Of a stretch of 64,000 nucleotides of DNA, positions 32,831 to 40,636 are shown in pieces. Each line of letters opens with the position of its first letter. Position 1 is the stretch's first letter. The DNA comes from Alphaproteobacteria bacterium. GTDB lineage: Bacteria; Pseudomonadota; Alphaproteobacteria; JACAEB01. Both the position numbers and the translations under genes were made by a program. The notes under the pieces are model-generated. The model saw only the letters and a program-made list of their open reading frames with translations. It was not told the origin of the DNA and ran no database searches. The stretch is taken from contig JACKLE010000008.1 of NCBI GenBank assembly GCA_024236075.1, positions 1 to 64,000 on the forward strand, read 5' to 3'.

Positions 32831-34495
32831 TCAGAACGTCGTGCCGAGAGAGAGGAGCGCGCGGTGCTGGCTGGCGCCGAGGTTGGACGCGCTCGCCTGC
32901 TCGCGCCAGCGATAGCCGAGGCCGACGCGCAGCGCGTCGAGCTCCTCGGGCCGCGGCAGCCAGAAGACGCCGAGATCGAGCTCGCCGAGATTGTCCGGGC
33001 CGACGCTCGCCTGCTCCCCGGTGAAATAATAGCTCGCGCGCGCCTGCGCCTCGAGAAAGCGAACAGGCCGTCCGTAAGCGGATAGAACGGGCCCGTGCCG
33101 GAAGGCCGCGATGCGGTCGTCGTCCGAATCGCGCGCTTCGGCAAAATATTGTGCCGCCACGGCGAGGCGCTCGTTGGGATGCGCCTCGAGGCCGGGCAGG
33201 ACGGCGAGGAGCTTGGCGTCGCGCCCGTCGAAGTCCGAATAGTCCTCATAGCCCGTGACGATGGCGAGATCGGCGTCGAGCCAGGGCGTGAGGCTCGTCC
33301 CCGCATCTGCGCTGGCGCCGTAGCGCGTGCGATAGCCGTCCCCGTCGAGGCGCTGATGATAGACATGGGGCATCAGGCGCAACGTGTAGTCTCCCGGCGC
33401 ATAGGCAAGCCCCGCGGCGAGGCCGAAGGTCATGCTGTCGAAGTCGCCGTCGAAATATTCCGTACCCGCAACGCCGAGCCGGGCGATGGCCGCCAAGGAA
33501 GGTCCGAGCGCGAGATGCATGTCGGTGTCGAGCGCGACCTCGACCCCCGCGCTCGATGTCGGCTCGCCGGCGACATCCAGAAGCGGGCCGGCATCGAAGG
33601 CGGCGGTTTCGGGATCGGACGGACCGAGCTCGATCGCGCTTTCGTAGATCGCGGTGACGCGGCCCTCCACCGACCATAGCGCCGCATCGGCCCCGCCGCG
33701 CACGGCAAGGCTCGAAGGGCGGGCGAGCGCTCCGAGGGCAGGCGAGGGCGCAGATGGGGCCTCGGTCGTCTTGTCCATGGCGTCGGGGACCGGCGCGCTA
33801 GCTCCCGGCTCGGGCAGCGCCTCGAGCTCGAGCTCGACGCGTTCCAGGCCCGGGTCGAAGGCGAGCATGCGCTGGTAGAGTGCGCGCGCCTCCTCGATCT
33901 CGCCGAGCTCCGTGCGGCATTGGGCCTCGAGGAACATCGCCTCCAGGTCCCAGGTTCCGTCCGGAAAGCGCTCTTCCGCGAGCGCGCAGGCCCGGCGCGG
34001 ATCCCCGGCCGCGAGCGCCTGCGAAATCTCCATGCGCGCCGCATCGAGCGCATCGTCCGTGCCCGCCGCGGCGGCTTCCGCCTTCGGCGGCGCGGGCTCC
34101 TCGGCAGGAAAGACATCGACGACGAGGCGGTGGCCTCCGTCCGAATCCGGCGTCAGGACGAAGCTCTTGAAGCGGGCTGGCGCGCGCGTCTCGATCACGA
34201 GGCGGGCCGCGCTATCTACCGGGTCGATGTGTACGGATGAAATCGCACTCGCCCAGGCGGGCGGCGCGTATTGCGCGCCTGTCGCCCCAAGGGCCGGCAG
34301 GAGCGCCTCGAAATGCGTAGGCGAAGTCTGCGTCGTCATTGGGCCGGGCGCATCGGACAAGTCGGCGACAAGGCGCAGGAACGTCGCGTGGCTCCCAAAC
34401 CGCAAGCCTGAAACCTCGCCGGCGACTGCGCGTGGCGCGAAAGCGAGAAGAAGCGTGATGAAGGCCGCCGATAGGGCGCCGCCGATGCGTACCAT
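32831..34495 (-). CDS. Exported protein with AMIN-like domain, TPR and C-terminal beta-barrel, 554 aa
   Basis: Predicted outer-membrane protein of unknown role. A signal peptide ends near VAGEVSG (about residue 25). Residues about 28-130 resemble an AMIN domain (FLRLVADLSDAPG, RLVIETRAPARFKSFVLTP, HRLVVDVFP). A short TPR region follows (about 150-225: ACALAEERFPDGTWDLEAMF, GEIEEARALYQRMLAFDPGL). From about 265 to the end, alternating strands with many aromatic residues look like a 12- to 14-strand barrel, ending in TTF with the terminal Phe used by the BAM complex. The TPR-plus-barrel layout resembles Slam proteins. AMIN domains usually bind glycan or guide septal proteins. The combination is unusual. 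Confidence 0.7.
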   Translation of the reverse strand: MVRIGGALSAAFITLLLAFAPRAVAGEVSGLRFGSHATFLRLVADLSDAPGPMTTQTSPTHFEALLPALGATGAQYAPPAWASAISSVHIDPVDSAARLVIETRAPARFKSFVLTPDSDGGHRLVVDVFPAEEPAPPKAEAAAAGTDDALDAARMEISQALAAGDPRRACALAEERFPDGTWDLEAMFLEAQCRTELGEIEEARALYQRMLAFDPGLERVELELEALPEPGASAPVPDAMDKTTEAPSAPSPALGALARPSSLAVRGGADAALWSVEGRVTAIYESAIELGPSDPETAAFDAGPLLDVAGEPTSSAGVEVALDTDMHLALGPSLAAIARLGVAGTEYFDGDFDSMTFGLAAGLAYAPGDYTLRLMPHVYHQRLDGDGYRTRYGASADAGTSLTPWLDADLAIVTGYEDYSDFDGRDAKLLAVLPGLEAHPNERLAVAAQYFAEARDSDDDRIAAFRHGPVLSAYGRPVRFLEAQARASYYFTGEQASVGPDNLGELDLGVFWLPRPEELDALRVGLGYRWREQASASNLGASQHRALLSLGTTF

Positions 34496-34598
34496 GAGCT
34501 TCGTCCCCCCGGAACGACCACAGGGGACAATGGAGCGCTGGCCATGGTTAAGCCTTGCTTAAGCCGGGCCCGTCCGTACACGTCGGCAGAAACGGCGC

Positions 34599-34627
34599 GG
34601 GCCGCGCGGAGCGTTTCCGCGCGGCCC
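34599..34627 (-). terminator. Strong hairpin downstream of the 36-residue ORF
   Basis: GGGCCGCGCGGA (34599-34610) and TCCGCGCGGCCC (34616-34627) form a perfect 12-bp stem with a 5-base loop. On the minus strand it lies 38 bases after the stop of the small ORF at 34665. The following bases hold only a short T-run (CGTTTCTG), so it is a weak intrinsic terminator or a transcript-stabilising stem. Confidence 0.6.
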
Positions 34628-34664
34628 ACACAGTCGGCGTTGAGCCGCCAGCCTGGACGCGTGC

Positions 34665-34775
34665 CTACTTCGCGAGGCCGCGCCAAGGCTTGAAGAGCCG
34701 GCTCTCGGTCTTGGTCCGCTCGCGCTTTCCGCTCTTCGTAAACGCACTCCAGAACAGGACGAGAAAGTTCCCCAT
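34665..34775 (-). CDS. Small basic protein, 36 aa, strong ribosome-binding site
   Basis: An ORF of 36 codons beginning MGNFLVLFWSAFTKSGKRER. It has a short hydrophobic N-terminus (about residues 3-12) and a basic C-terminal half with Trp near the end. AAGGAGG lies six bases before the ATG at 34775, the best Shine-Dalgarno match in this part of the window. A 12-bp hairpin follows the gene. It is probably a real small membrane-associated peptide. Family not recognised; a toxin-like or membrane-complex subunit role is possible but unsupported. Confidence 0.55.
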   Translation of the reverse strand: MGNFLVLFWSAFTKSGKRERTKTESRLFKPWRGLAK

Positions 34776-34954
34776 CGCAGCCTCCTTGGGCCAGTGAGGC
34801 GCACCTCGTGCGCTCGGATCACCAATATGTGAGCATGCAACCTTCGGTTCAAGCAAAATCCGCAACAAAAATGTCATTTTGTCACGAATTTGTCATGTAG
34901 CTCCGCGCAAGGCACCCGGGGCGGAATTAAAATCCTTTATTTATAATAGGTTAC
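34776..34954. promoter_or_regulatory. AT-rich upstream region with three TGTCA repeats
   Basis: TGTCA occurs at 34872-34876, 34880-34884 and 34891-34895 within a low-GC stretch (34850-34955) that stands out from its surroundings. The region is 100 bases upstream of the 36-residue ORF on the minus strand and downstream of the terminator at 34955-34983. It is the likely promoter/control region of the small ORF. The regulator is not identified. Confidence 0.45.
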
Positions 34955-34983
34955 AAAAAGCCGGCCGGCTCGGGGGCCCGAGC
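34955..34983 (-). terminator. Intrinsic terminator of the 84-residue membrane protein gene
   Basis: On the minus strand the stem CTCGGG/CCCGAG core (7 bp, arms 34977-34983 and 34968-34974) is followed after a CGGCCGGC spacer by five T residues (34959-34955). It is about 90 bases downstream of the stop at 35072. Confidence 0.6.
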
Positions 34984-35071
34984 AGAATCGACGAGCCGCG
35001 CGCCGAACGGAGGCGCTCGTCCTAAGAGTGGCAAGCGAAGGGGAAGTAGAGACCGACCTCGGCGGAGCGCG

Positions 35072-35326
35072 TCAGGGCGCCTCTTGCGGCGCGACGATGC
35101 GCGCCGGCAGCACCACGGGCTGGTCGCTCACGGTCGTGCGCGTGCGGTCTGGCCTTGCCCCGCCCAGGGACGGGAGGGAGACGGGCGAGCTGGCGCTTTT
35201 CGTCGGGGCCGGCCGCAACACGGCTTCCGTGTAGGCCATGGCGGCCCCGACAAGGCCGAGGCCGAGAATGGCGACGCCCAGCAGAGAACCGACGGAAAAG
35301 AGTCCGGTCGAATCCGGTAACCGCAT
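35072..35326 (-). CDS. Small single-span membrane protein, 84 aa
   Basis: Not recognised. MRLPDSTGLFSVGSLLGVAI leads into one membrane helix (about residues 9-33), followed by a Pro/Ser/Arg-rich extracytoplasmic or cytoplasmic tail (VSLPSLGGARPDRTR, VLPARIVAPQEAP). The ATG at 35326 has GGGAGGG seven bases upstream, which supports a real gene. It has its own terminator-like hairpin and an AT-rich promoter zone (35375-35398). Monocistronic. Confidence 0.6.
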   Translation of the reverse strand: MRLPDSTGLFSVGSLLGVAILGLGLVGAAMAYTEAVLRPAPTKSASSPVSLPSLGGARPDRTRTTVSDQPVVLPARIVAPQEAP

Positions 35327-35410
35327 GGTGCGGCCCTCCCAAGCTCCGACTTCTGTCCGATTCGGAAAATGCGTTCAAATTTATTTCTAATTTGTGAATC
35401 TGCGCGCCGA

Positions 35411-35428
35411 GGGCCGGCCCGCCGGCCC
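35411..35428 (-). terminator. Hairpin downstream of the lysozyme-like gene
   Basis: GGGCCGG and CCGGCCC form a 7-bp stem with a 4-base loop, 33 bases past the stop at 35461 on the minus strand. No T-run follows directly, although the next 50 bases are AT-rich. Weak terminator candidate. Confidence 0.4.
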
Positions 35429-35460
35429 CAAGGGAGGCGCAAACCCGCGCCGGGCCTGCG

Positions 35461-36180
35461 TCAGGCCGTGCCGGCGCGGAACATGTCGCGCTCGGCCTGG
35501 CGGCGCGCTTTCAGATGGGAGCTTTCCACGAGCGTTCCGTCGCGCCGGAGCTTGGTCCAGAGCAAGAACGCCTCCGCCGCGCCGTCCCGGTCGCCGGCAT
35601 TGAGGCGGCGCGCCACGCTTGAACGGGCAAAGGCGTTGGGACCGATATTGTAGGCGAGCGCGACCATGGCGCTGAACTCGGCCTTGGTCATCGGCACCTT
35701 GACCGCCCGGTGCACGGCCGCCTCCATGACGGCGATGTCGTCCTTGAGCAGGCGCTCGGCCTCGGCCAAGGCGATTTCGGTGCCGAGCGGCGCGTCGGTG
35801 CGATGGCCATAGCCGATGAGCGTGCACCCCCCTGGGCCCGTGAAGGCGACGAGGCTTAGCCCCTCCTGCTCCTTGATGAACGCGATCACCTCCGCGCTCG
35901 TGCCGAGCGGGGAGCGATCGACCGCCGGCGGCTCGGCCTTCGCGCCCCGCAGGACGGTGAGCGGCGACGGCCCGAGCGCGGCCCTCAGCAGGGGAAGGAC
36001 GGGGGCTTTCGAGTGCTCCGGAACGGGAGCCGCCGCGAAGGCCGGCCGGAGGGCGCCGCCCTCGAGGCCCGTGATCCCGGAAGATGGGAGGCCGACGAGC
36101 ATGGCCCCGGCCATGACGGCGACGACCCGCGCGAGCGCCGCGCGGGAATATCGGGACGGGGGCTTGCCGGCTGCGGACAT
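35461..36180 (-). CDS. GH24 lysozyme-like protein with N-terminal anchor, altered active site, 239 aa
   Basis: Phage-type lysozyme fold with an N-terminal membrane anchor or uncleaved signal (about 14-40: RAALARVVAVMAGAMLVGLP) and a variable linker. The lysozyme domain runs from about residue 95 (VIAFIKEQEGLSLVAFTG, GGCTLIGYGHRTD, FSAMVALAYNIGPNAFARS). The catalytic Glu of the EGL motif is kept. The Asp/Cys nine residues later is Gly, and the Thr expected before IGYGH is shifted to Leu with Thr one earlier. Activity is thus uncertain. There are no holin or phage genes nearby, so this is a cell-wall or spanin-independent host protein rather than prophage lysis. ATG 36180 was chosen over 36198. 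Confidence 0.75.
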   Translation of the reverse strand: MSAAGKPPSRYSRAALARVVAVMAGAMLVGLPSSGITGLEGGALRPAFAAAPVPEHSKAPVLPLLRAALGPSPLTVLRGAKAEPPAVDRSPLGTSAEVIAFIKEQEGLSLVAFTGPGGCTLIGYGHRTDAPLGTEIALAEAERLLKDDIAVMEAAVHRAVKVPMTKAEFSAMVALAYNIGPNAFARSSVARRLNAGDRDGAAEAFLLWTKLRRDGTLVESSHLKARRQAERDMFRAGTA

Positions 36181-36575
36181 GCGCCTACTCCGGGCCATTG
36201 AGAATCGGTACTTGAGAACGCAACCGGAAGGCCAAGGGTTCCCGCGAGCCGCCGCCTACCGCGCCTTGGCTCGCCTTGTGTAGTTCGCAGGCCTCAAAGA
36301 CTTCTTTACAGAAACGTAAGGAAGCCCTTAGCGCCGGGGAACCGGCCATTACCAATTCGAAGCCGCCAATTCCCTGACAAAGTGCGCGGCTTTTCTCGCC
36401 CTTCACTCGCGGGCAACGCCGAACCGGGCGCGAGTACATGCCGCGCGCCGCAGCCAAATGCAAGCGGCAAAATTGTCTCACATCTATGCGAGTCGCGGGC
36501 CGGCGCGTTGGATGCCTGCCCGACGAGTCGTTATCTTGTCGGATAGTTGGGGGCCGAGCGCGGCACGGAAGGCAC
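36181..36575. other. Intergenic region, divergent promoters presumed
   Basis: No convincing gene is seen between the lysozyme-like gene (minus) and the ScsB/DsbD remnant (plus). Short frames exist but lack ribosome-binding sites and protein-like composition. TATCTTGTCGGATA near 36532-36545 is a small inverted repeat about 30 bases before the ScsB start. From about here to 40.8 kb the sequence shows many small indels, so details should be treated with caution. Confidence 0.4.
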
Positions 36576-38723
36576 ATGGGACCGAAGGCCAATCCGCGCG
36601 GAGCGCCCCTTCGCGCGACGCTCCTGAAGCTGCTGGCGGCGTTGGGAATGCTCGTCTCGGCGGGCATGGCCGAAGCCGCGCCCGTGCGCACGGGTCATGT
36701 GACGGCCGAGCTCCTGTCGGACCGCACGGTGCTCGCGCCCGGCGGGGAGGCCTATCTTGTCCTCCATCAGGCGATCGATCCTCGCTGGCATACCTGTTAA
36801 ACAGCCAGGCGATTCCGGCGTCGACGCATCTCCTTCGACCTGCCGCCAGGGCTCTCGGCCGGCGAGATCCGATGGCCAGCGCCAGCTCATCTCCATCAGG
36901 TCCGCTGGTCGATTACGGCTACGAGGCGACGTTTTTCCTCTTCGTGCCCGTCACCGTGGCGCCAGACGCCACAGGGGACCTCGCAACGGTCACAGCGCTG
37001 GCAACCTGGCTCGTCTGCGAGGGGAGATATGCGTGCCCGAGGAGGACGCGCCTCTCGCTCGACCTCGCCATCGGTCCGGCGGCGATCGCCGATCGAATGG
37101 GCGCCCGCGAAAGCCGGCTCGCGGCGGATCACCACCCCATCCCGCGCCTTGGCCGGAAATCGCTACGCGGTCGCGGACAGACCGCGATCTTCTGGCTCGA
37201 CGCGCCTGAGGCTCAGCGCGGCAGCGTTGACCTCGCCTTCTTCGCCGAGACGGAAGGGGCTCATCGACCTGGATCCCCCGCGTGGCGGTGAGGCCGAAAA
37301 GGATTAAACTTGCCGTGAAGGCCAGCCCGCAACCGCTGGATCTGCGAACAGGCGCGACGCCGGCGCGCAGGCTCCTCTCGTCCTGACCAAACTGTCGGGG
37401 ACGGCATGGAGGTGCGCCGGGCGTTCAGGATCCGCCGCCGCGCCGCCCGGCGAAGCGCTGCCCGCCGGCTATGGCGAGCCCAGGACGTCCCGCTCCGGTC
37501 TCGCGCCGCCGCCGCGCTCGCCCTGGCGCTGGGCCCCGCCTTCCTCGGCGGCCTCATCCTCAATCTGATGCCGTGCGTCTTCCCCGTCCCTCTTTCTGAA
37601 GGGGCTCGCGCTGCTTGGCCATGCGCGCGGCGAGCGCAACGCGCGGCGGCGCCACGGGCTCGTCTTCACGGCCGGGTTCTCGCGACCTTTCTCGCCGTCG
37701 CGGGGCAGCTCCTCGCGCACGCGCGGCCGGCGCAGGCGTCGGCTGGGGAATCGAAACGCAATCCGCGCCCGTGGTCGCGGCGCTCTTGCTGCTCATGCCA
37801 TCGCTCAATCTCTCGGGCCTCTACTCCGTAGGCGGGCCTTTCGCGGGCGCGGGCGACCGTTTCGCGCGGGCACCCAGCTTCGCCAGCAGCTTCTTCACCG
37901 GCGCGCTCGCGGTGGTCGTCGCGACGCCGTGCACGCGTTCATAGCGCGGCGATCAGGCAACGATCGCGGCGCCGCGCCAGCACGCTCCGCACTCATCTTC
38001 GCGAGCCTCGGCCTCGGCCTCGCAGCGCCCTATCTCGCGCTCTCCCCTCGCGCCGGGCCTCCCCTCAGCGCGCTGCCCAAGCCCGGGCCCTGGATGGAAG
38101 AGGCTGAGCGGAGTTCTCGCGATTCCCATGTACGCGACGCGGCAGCGGCCTGGCTCGTCTGGGTCCTCAGCCAGCAGACGGATGGAAAGGGCCTCAGGCT
38201 CCTTTCGCGGCCGCGCTCAGCCTTTGCCGCCGCGGCCTGGCACTCAGGGCCTCGCAGGCGCGCGGCGGCAGGACGCGATCGCTCGCCAGGAGCGCTCGCC
38301 TTCTGGCCTTCCGGCCTCGTCCTTCTCGTTCCGGCGGCGCCTCCCGCCGCGCGCGCCGCGCCGATACAGCCGAGGGCATCGCCTTCGAGCCCCTATTCGG
38401 AGGAGCGTCTCGCGCAGGCGCGCACGGAAGGCATGCCGGTCTTCGTCAATTTCACGGCCTGGTGCATCACCTGCCTCGTCAATGAGCGCGTCGCCTTCGC
38501 CGACGAGGGGCGTGCGGCGGGCCTTCGCCGATGGCGGCATTCTCTACCTCAAAGGCGACTGGACGCAGCGCGACGAGACGATCGCCAAGGCGCTCGCGCG
38601 GTTCGCGCGCCGGCGTGCTGCTCTATCCTTCGGGGAGGCGGCGAGCCCGCCGTGCTGCGCAGATTCTAACGCCCGCGATCGTTCTCCGAGGCGATCGGGG
38701 CGCTTTCGGAAGGCAAATCGTAA
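36576..38723 (+). pseudogene. ScsB/DsbD-type protein-disulfide reductase, broken by many frameshifts
   Basis: Membrane protein that passes electrons from thioredoxin to periplasmic thiol proteins. It begins MGPKANPRGAPLRATLLKLL with a signal peptide, then the ScsB-type N-domain (VTAELLSDRTVLAPGGEAYL, DPRWHT, GPLVDYGYE, TVAPDATGDLATVTALATWL). The core follows with LMPCVFPV (about 37570) and ATPCT (about 37925), the two membrane cysteines, and WVLSQQTDGKGL. The C-terminal thioredoxin domain has AWCITC (about 38458) and ends with ILTPAIVL before a stop at 38721. These pieces follow each other in order but in all three frames, with shifts every few dozen bases. Order and content are complete, so the lesions are small indels and substitutions rather than deletions. 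Confidence 0.8.
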
Positions 38724-38745
38724 CGCTCACTGAAAGGAGACAACC

Positions 38746-39387
38746 ATGTTTGCCATGTCCTTGCGTCACCTTCTGCCGGCGGCAGGCGTCGCCCTCGCCG
38801 TGTCGCTCTCGGCGCCAGCGGCAGCCCTCGCCGCGGCGACCGGCGCTCCAGCGCCCGATTTCGCAGTCGTCGACACCAGGGGCGTCGCGCACTGGCCTCG
38901 GCAGTGTACGGCGGCCGGCTTAAGACCGTCGTGGCGTCCTCAGATGGACCGAACCACGAGTGCCCCTATGTCGACACTACGATCCCTCGCGCGAAGGCCA
39001 TGCAGACCCTCCAGAAGAGACGACGGACGAGGAGCATCGTCTCACGAAAACTCCAGCGTCGTTTCGTCCGCGCCCGGAAAGCAGGGCTATGTATTGTCGC
39101 CGAGAAGGCCGACGAAACGACCTCCGCGCGCCGCCGCTCCGACGGGCGTCGTCCTCTCGACCCGACGGTACGCTCGGCCGTCTACGACGCCAAGACCACC
39201 GAACATGTATGTCGTCGCCGACGGCAAGCTCCGCCTATCAGGGAGCGATCGATTCCATCAAGTCGGCCAAGAGTCGCCGATCTCGACGCCGCGACGAACT
39301 ATGTGCGCGTCGCGCTCGACGAACTCAAGGCGGGCAAGGCCGTATCGACACCACAGACGGAGCCTTGGCTACAGCGTGAAATATTGA
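38746..39387 (+). pseudogene. Redoxin/thioredoxin-like exported protein, frameshifted
   Basis: Start ATG 38746 has AAAGGAG eight bases upstream. The first frame gives a signal peptide (LLPAAGVALAVSLSAPAAAL) and GAPAPDFAVVDTRGVAH. Later pieces in other frames are NHECPYV (the redox Cys), SSAPGKQGYV, PDGTLGRLYDAKTTEHMYVV in mixed frames, YQGAIDSIKSA, ADLDAATNYVRVALDELKAG and the end GYSVKY. This matches redoxin-domain proteins found beside ScsB genes. ScsB proteins in Caulobacter feed periplasmic peroxiredoxin-like partners, so this would be its electron acceptor. At least five frame changes. Confidence 0.78.
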
Positions 39388-39411
39388 CCGGGATCCTCGG
39401 AAGAGCGCGGC

Positions 39412-39975
39412 ATGGGCGCGCAACACTGCTTAAGGGCGGGCTGGGGCTGGGTCGCGAAGCTCCTGCACTGGACGATCGCGCTCGCGGTCCTCCGGGATGA
39501 TCGCGTTCGGCTTCTACATCGACGAGCTGCGCGAGGCCGGCGAGCTGACCTCGCGACGATCTTCCGGCCTCTTCGCGACCCTTAAATCCGTCGGGCTCAC
39601 GATCCTTGCGCTGATGATCCTGCGCCTCGCGCAGCACCTCTCCGGTCCGTGCCGGCGGCGCTCCCGGGCATGCCCGCCTGGGAGCGGAGGCCGCAGCAGT
39701 CAGCACGCATTGGCTTTGTACCTGGCCCTTCTCGCCATGCCCCTGTCCGGCTACGTCGTCCACGGGCTTTCCCTTCCAACTCTGACTTCTTCGGCCTGTT
39801 TGCGATCGAAGCTCTTCCACGCGGACGAGCGACGCGCAACCTCGCCTCGGCAGTGCATGCGGCGTTGGCGTGGACCGTTCTCCTTCGTCGCGCTCCATGC
39901 GGCGGCACGACCTGCGCCACCAGCGCTGGCGCGACCGCACGCTCGTGCGCACATGCCGCCTTCACCGGGCGCTGA
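39412..39975 (+). pseudogene. Cytochrome b561-type membrane protein, frameshifted
   Basis: Di-haem membrane cytochrome. Pieces in order are GLGWGWVAKLLHWTIALAV-like text (about 39435-39495, with His haem ligand in LHWT), IAFGFYIDELREAGELTS, FATLKSVGLTILALMILRLA, LYLALLAMPLSGYVVH with the second His, FFGLFAIEALPR and LASAVHAALAWTVL with further His ligands. They alternate between frames. It would pass quinone-derived electrons, probably to or from the YceI/redoxin partners. All expected helices are represented. Confidence 0.72.
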
Positions 39976-39989
39976 ACGGAGGATTTCAT

Positions 39990-40563
39990 AGCACGCAGAC
40001 CTGATCTGCGCCGCGCTCGTCGCCAGGCTCGCCGCGGGAGGCGCGCAGGCGCAGAGCCTCAGACTGGGCGGTGCGGCCGGCCAGCTCGATCCGCCTTTCG
40101 GTCTCCGGCAATTTCTTCCGGCGAGTCGACTGCCGTCGAGGGCAGCTTTCCGGCTTCACGGCCGGATCGCCCCTTCGACTGATGCGCCCAGGATTCAGCC
40201 ACGCCGTCGTCGGGATCGACGCGTCAAGCTCGAGCTTAATTTACGAGGATGTCGGCCGCCGGGCGCGCCCAAGCCGAAATATTTCGGTACCGCCGCGCAC
40301 AAGACCATCCGCTTCGAGAGCATCTCCCTGGCGGCCAACGCTTGACGGCACCCTGTTCGCCACCAGCGAGCTCACGCTCAAGGGCGTGACCAAGGAGGTG
40401 AGCTTTCCTCCCGCGTCGGCGTCGAGGACAAGGTCGCGACGATGGATGGAAGCCTCGTGCTCGGTGGCTCGAATTTCGCCATCGGCGACAAGCCGGACAG
40501 GAAGTCGAGCGCCTGTCCGAGACGCCCGTCGCGTGACGCTGCACCTCGTGGCGGATCGAAATA
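39990..40563 (+). pseudogene. YceI-family periplasmic lipid-binding protein, frameshifted
   Basis: YceI proteins are lipocalin-like periplasmic isoprenoid binders, commonly encoded next to cytochrome b561. Here a signal-peptide-like start (near 39990, after GGAGGA at 39978) is followed by pieces such as GGAAGQLDP, TSELTLKGVTKEVSFP (clear YceI signature at about 40362-40412) and VTLHLVADRN at the end. The frame changes several times. Start and stop are approximate. Confidence 0.68.
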
Positions 40564-40567
40564 GGCG

Positions 40568-40606
40568 GCAAAAACAAAGAAGCGGGCCGGGAATGACCCG
40601 GCCCGC
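40568..40606 (-). terminator. Intrinsic terminator of the TonB receptor gene
   Basis: GCGGGCCGGG (40582-40591) and CCCGGCCCGC (40597-40606) form a perfect 10-bp stem with a 5-base loop. On the minus strand it is followed by TTCTTTGTTTTTG, a proper T-rich tail, 31 bases after the expected TonB receptor stop at 40637. It may also end the convergent YceI transcript. Confidence 0.85.
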
Positions 40607-40636
40607 CAAGCCGCGCCCTCCCGGGCGATGCGGATA

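Noticed and set aside
34937..34946. TTATTTATAA, resembling the alphaproteobacterial BioR box
   Set aside because: One position departs from the consensus, it is not near the bio genes (9 kb away), and it lies in a generally AT-rich intergenic stretch.
35461..36180. Prophage remnant suggested by the lysozyme-like gene
   Set aside because: There are no integrase, holin, capsid, tail or attachment-site signals around it, and the protein has a host-type membrane anchor.
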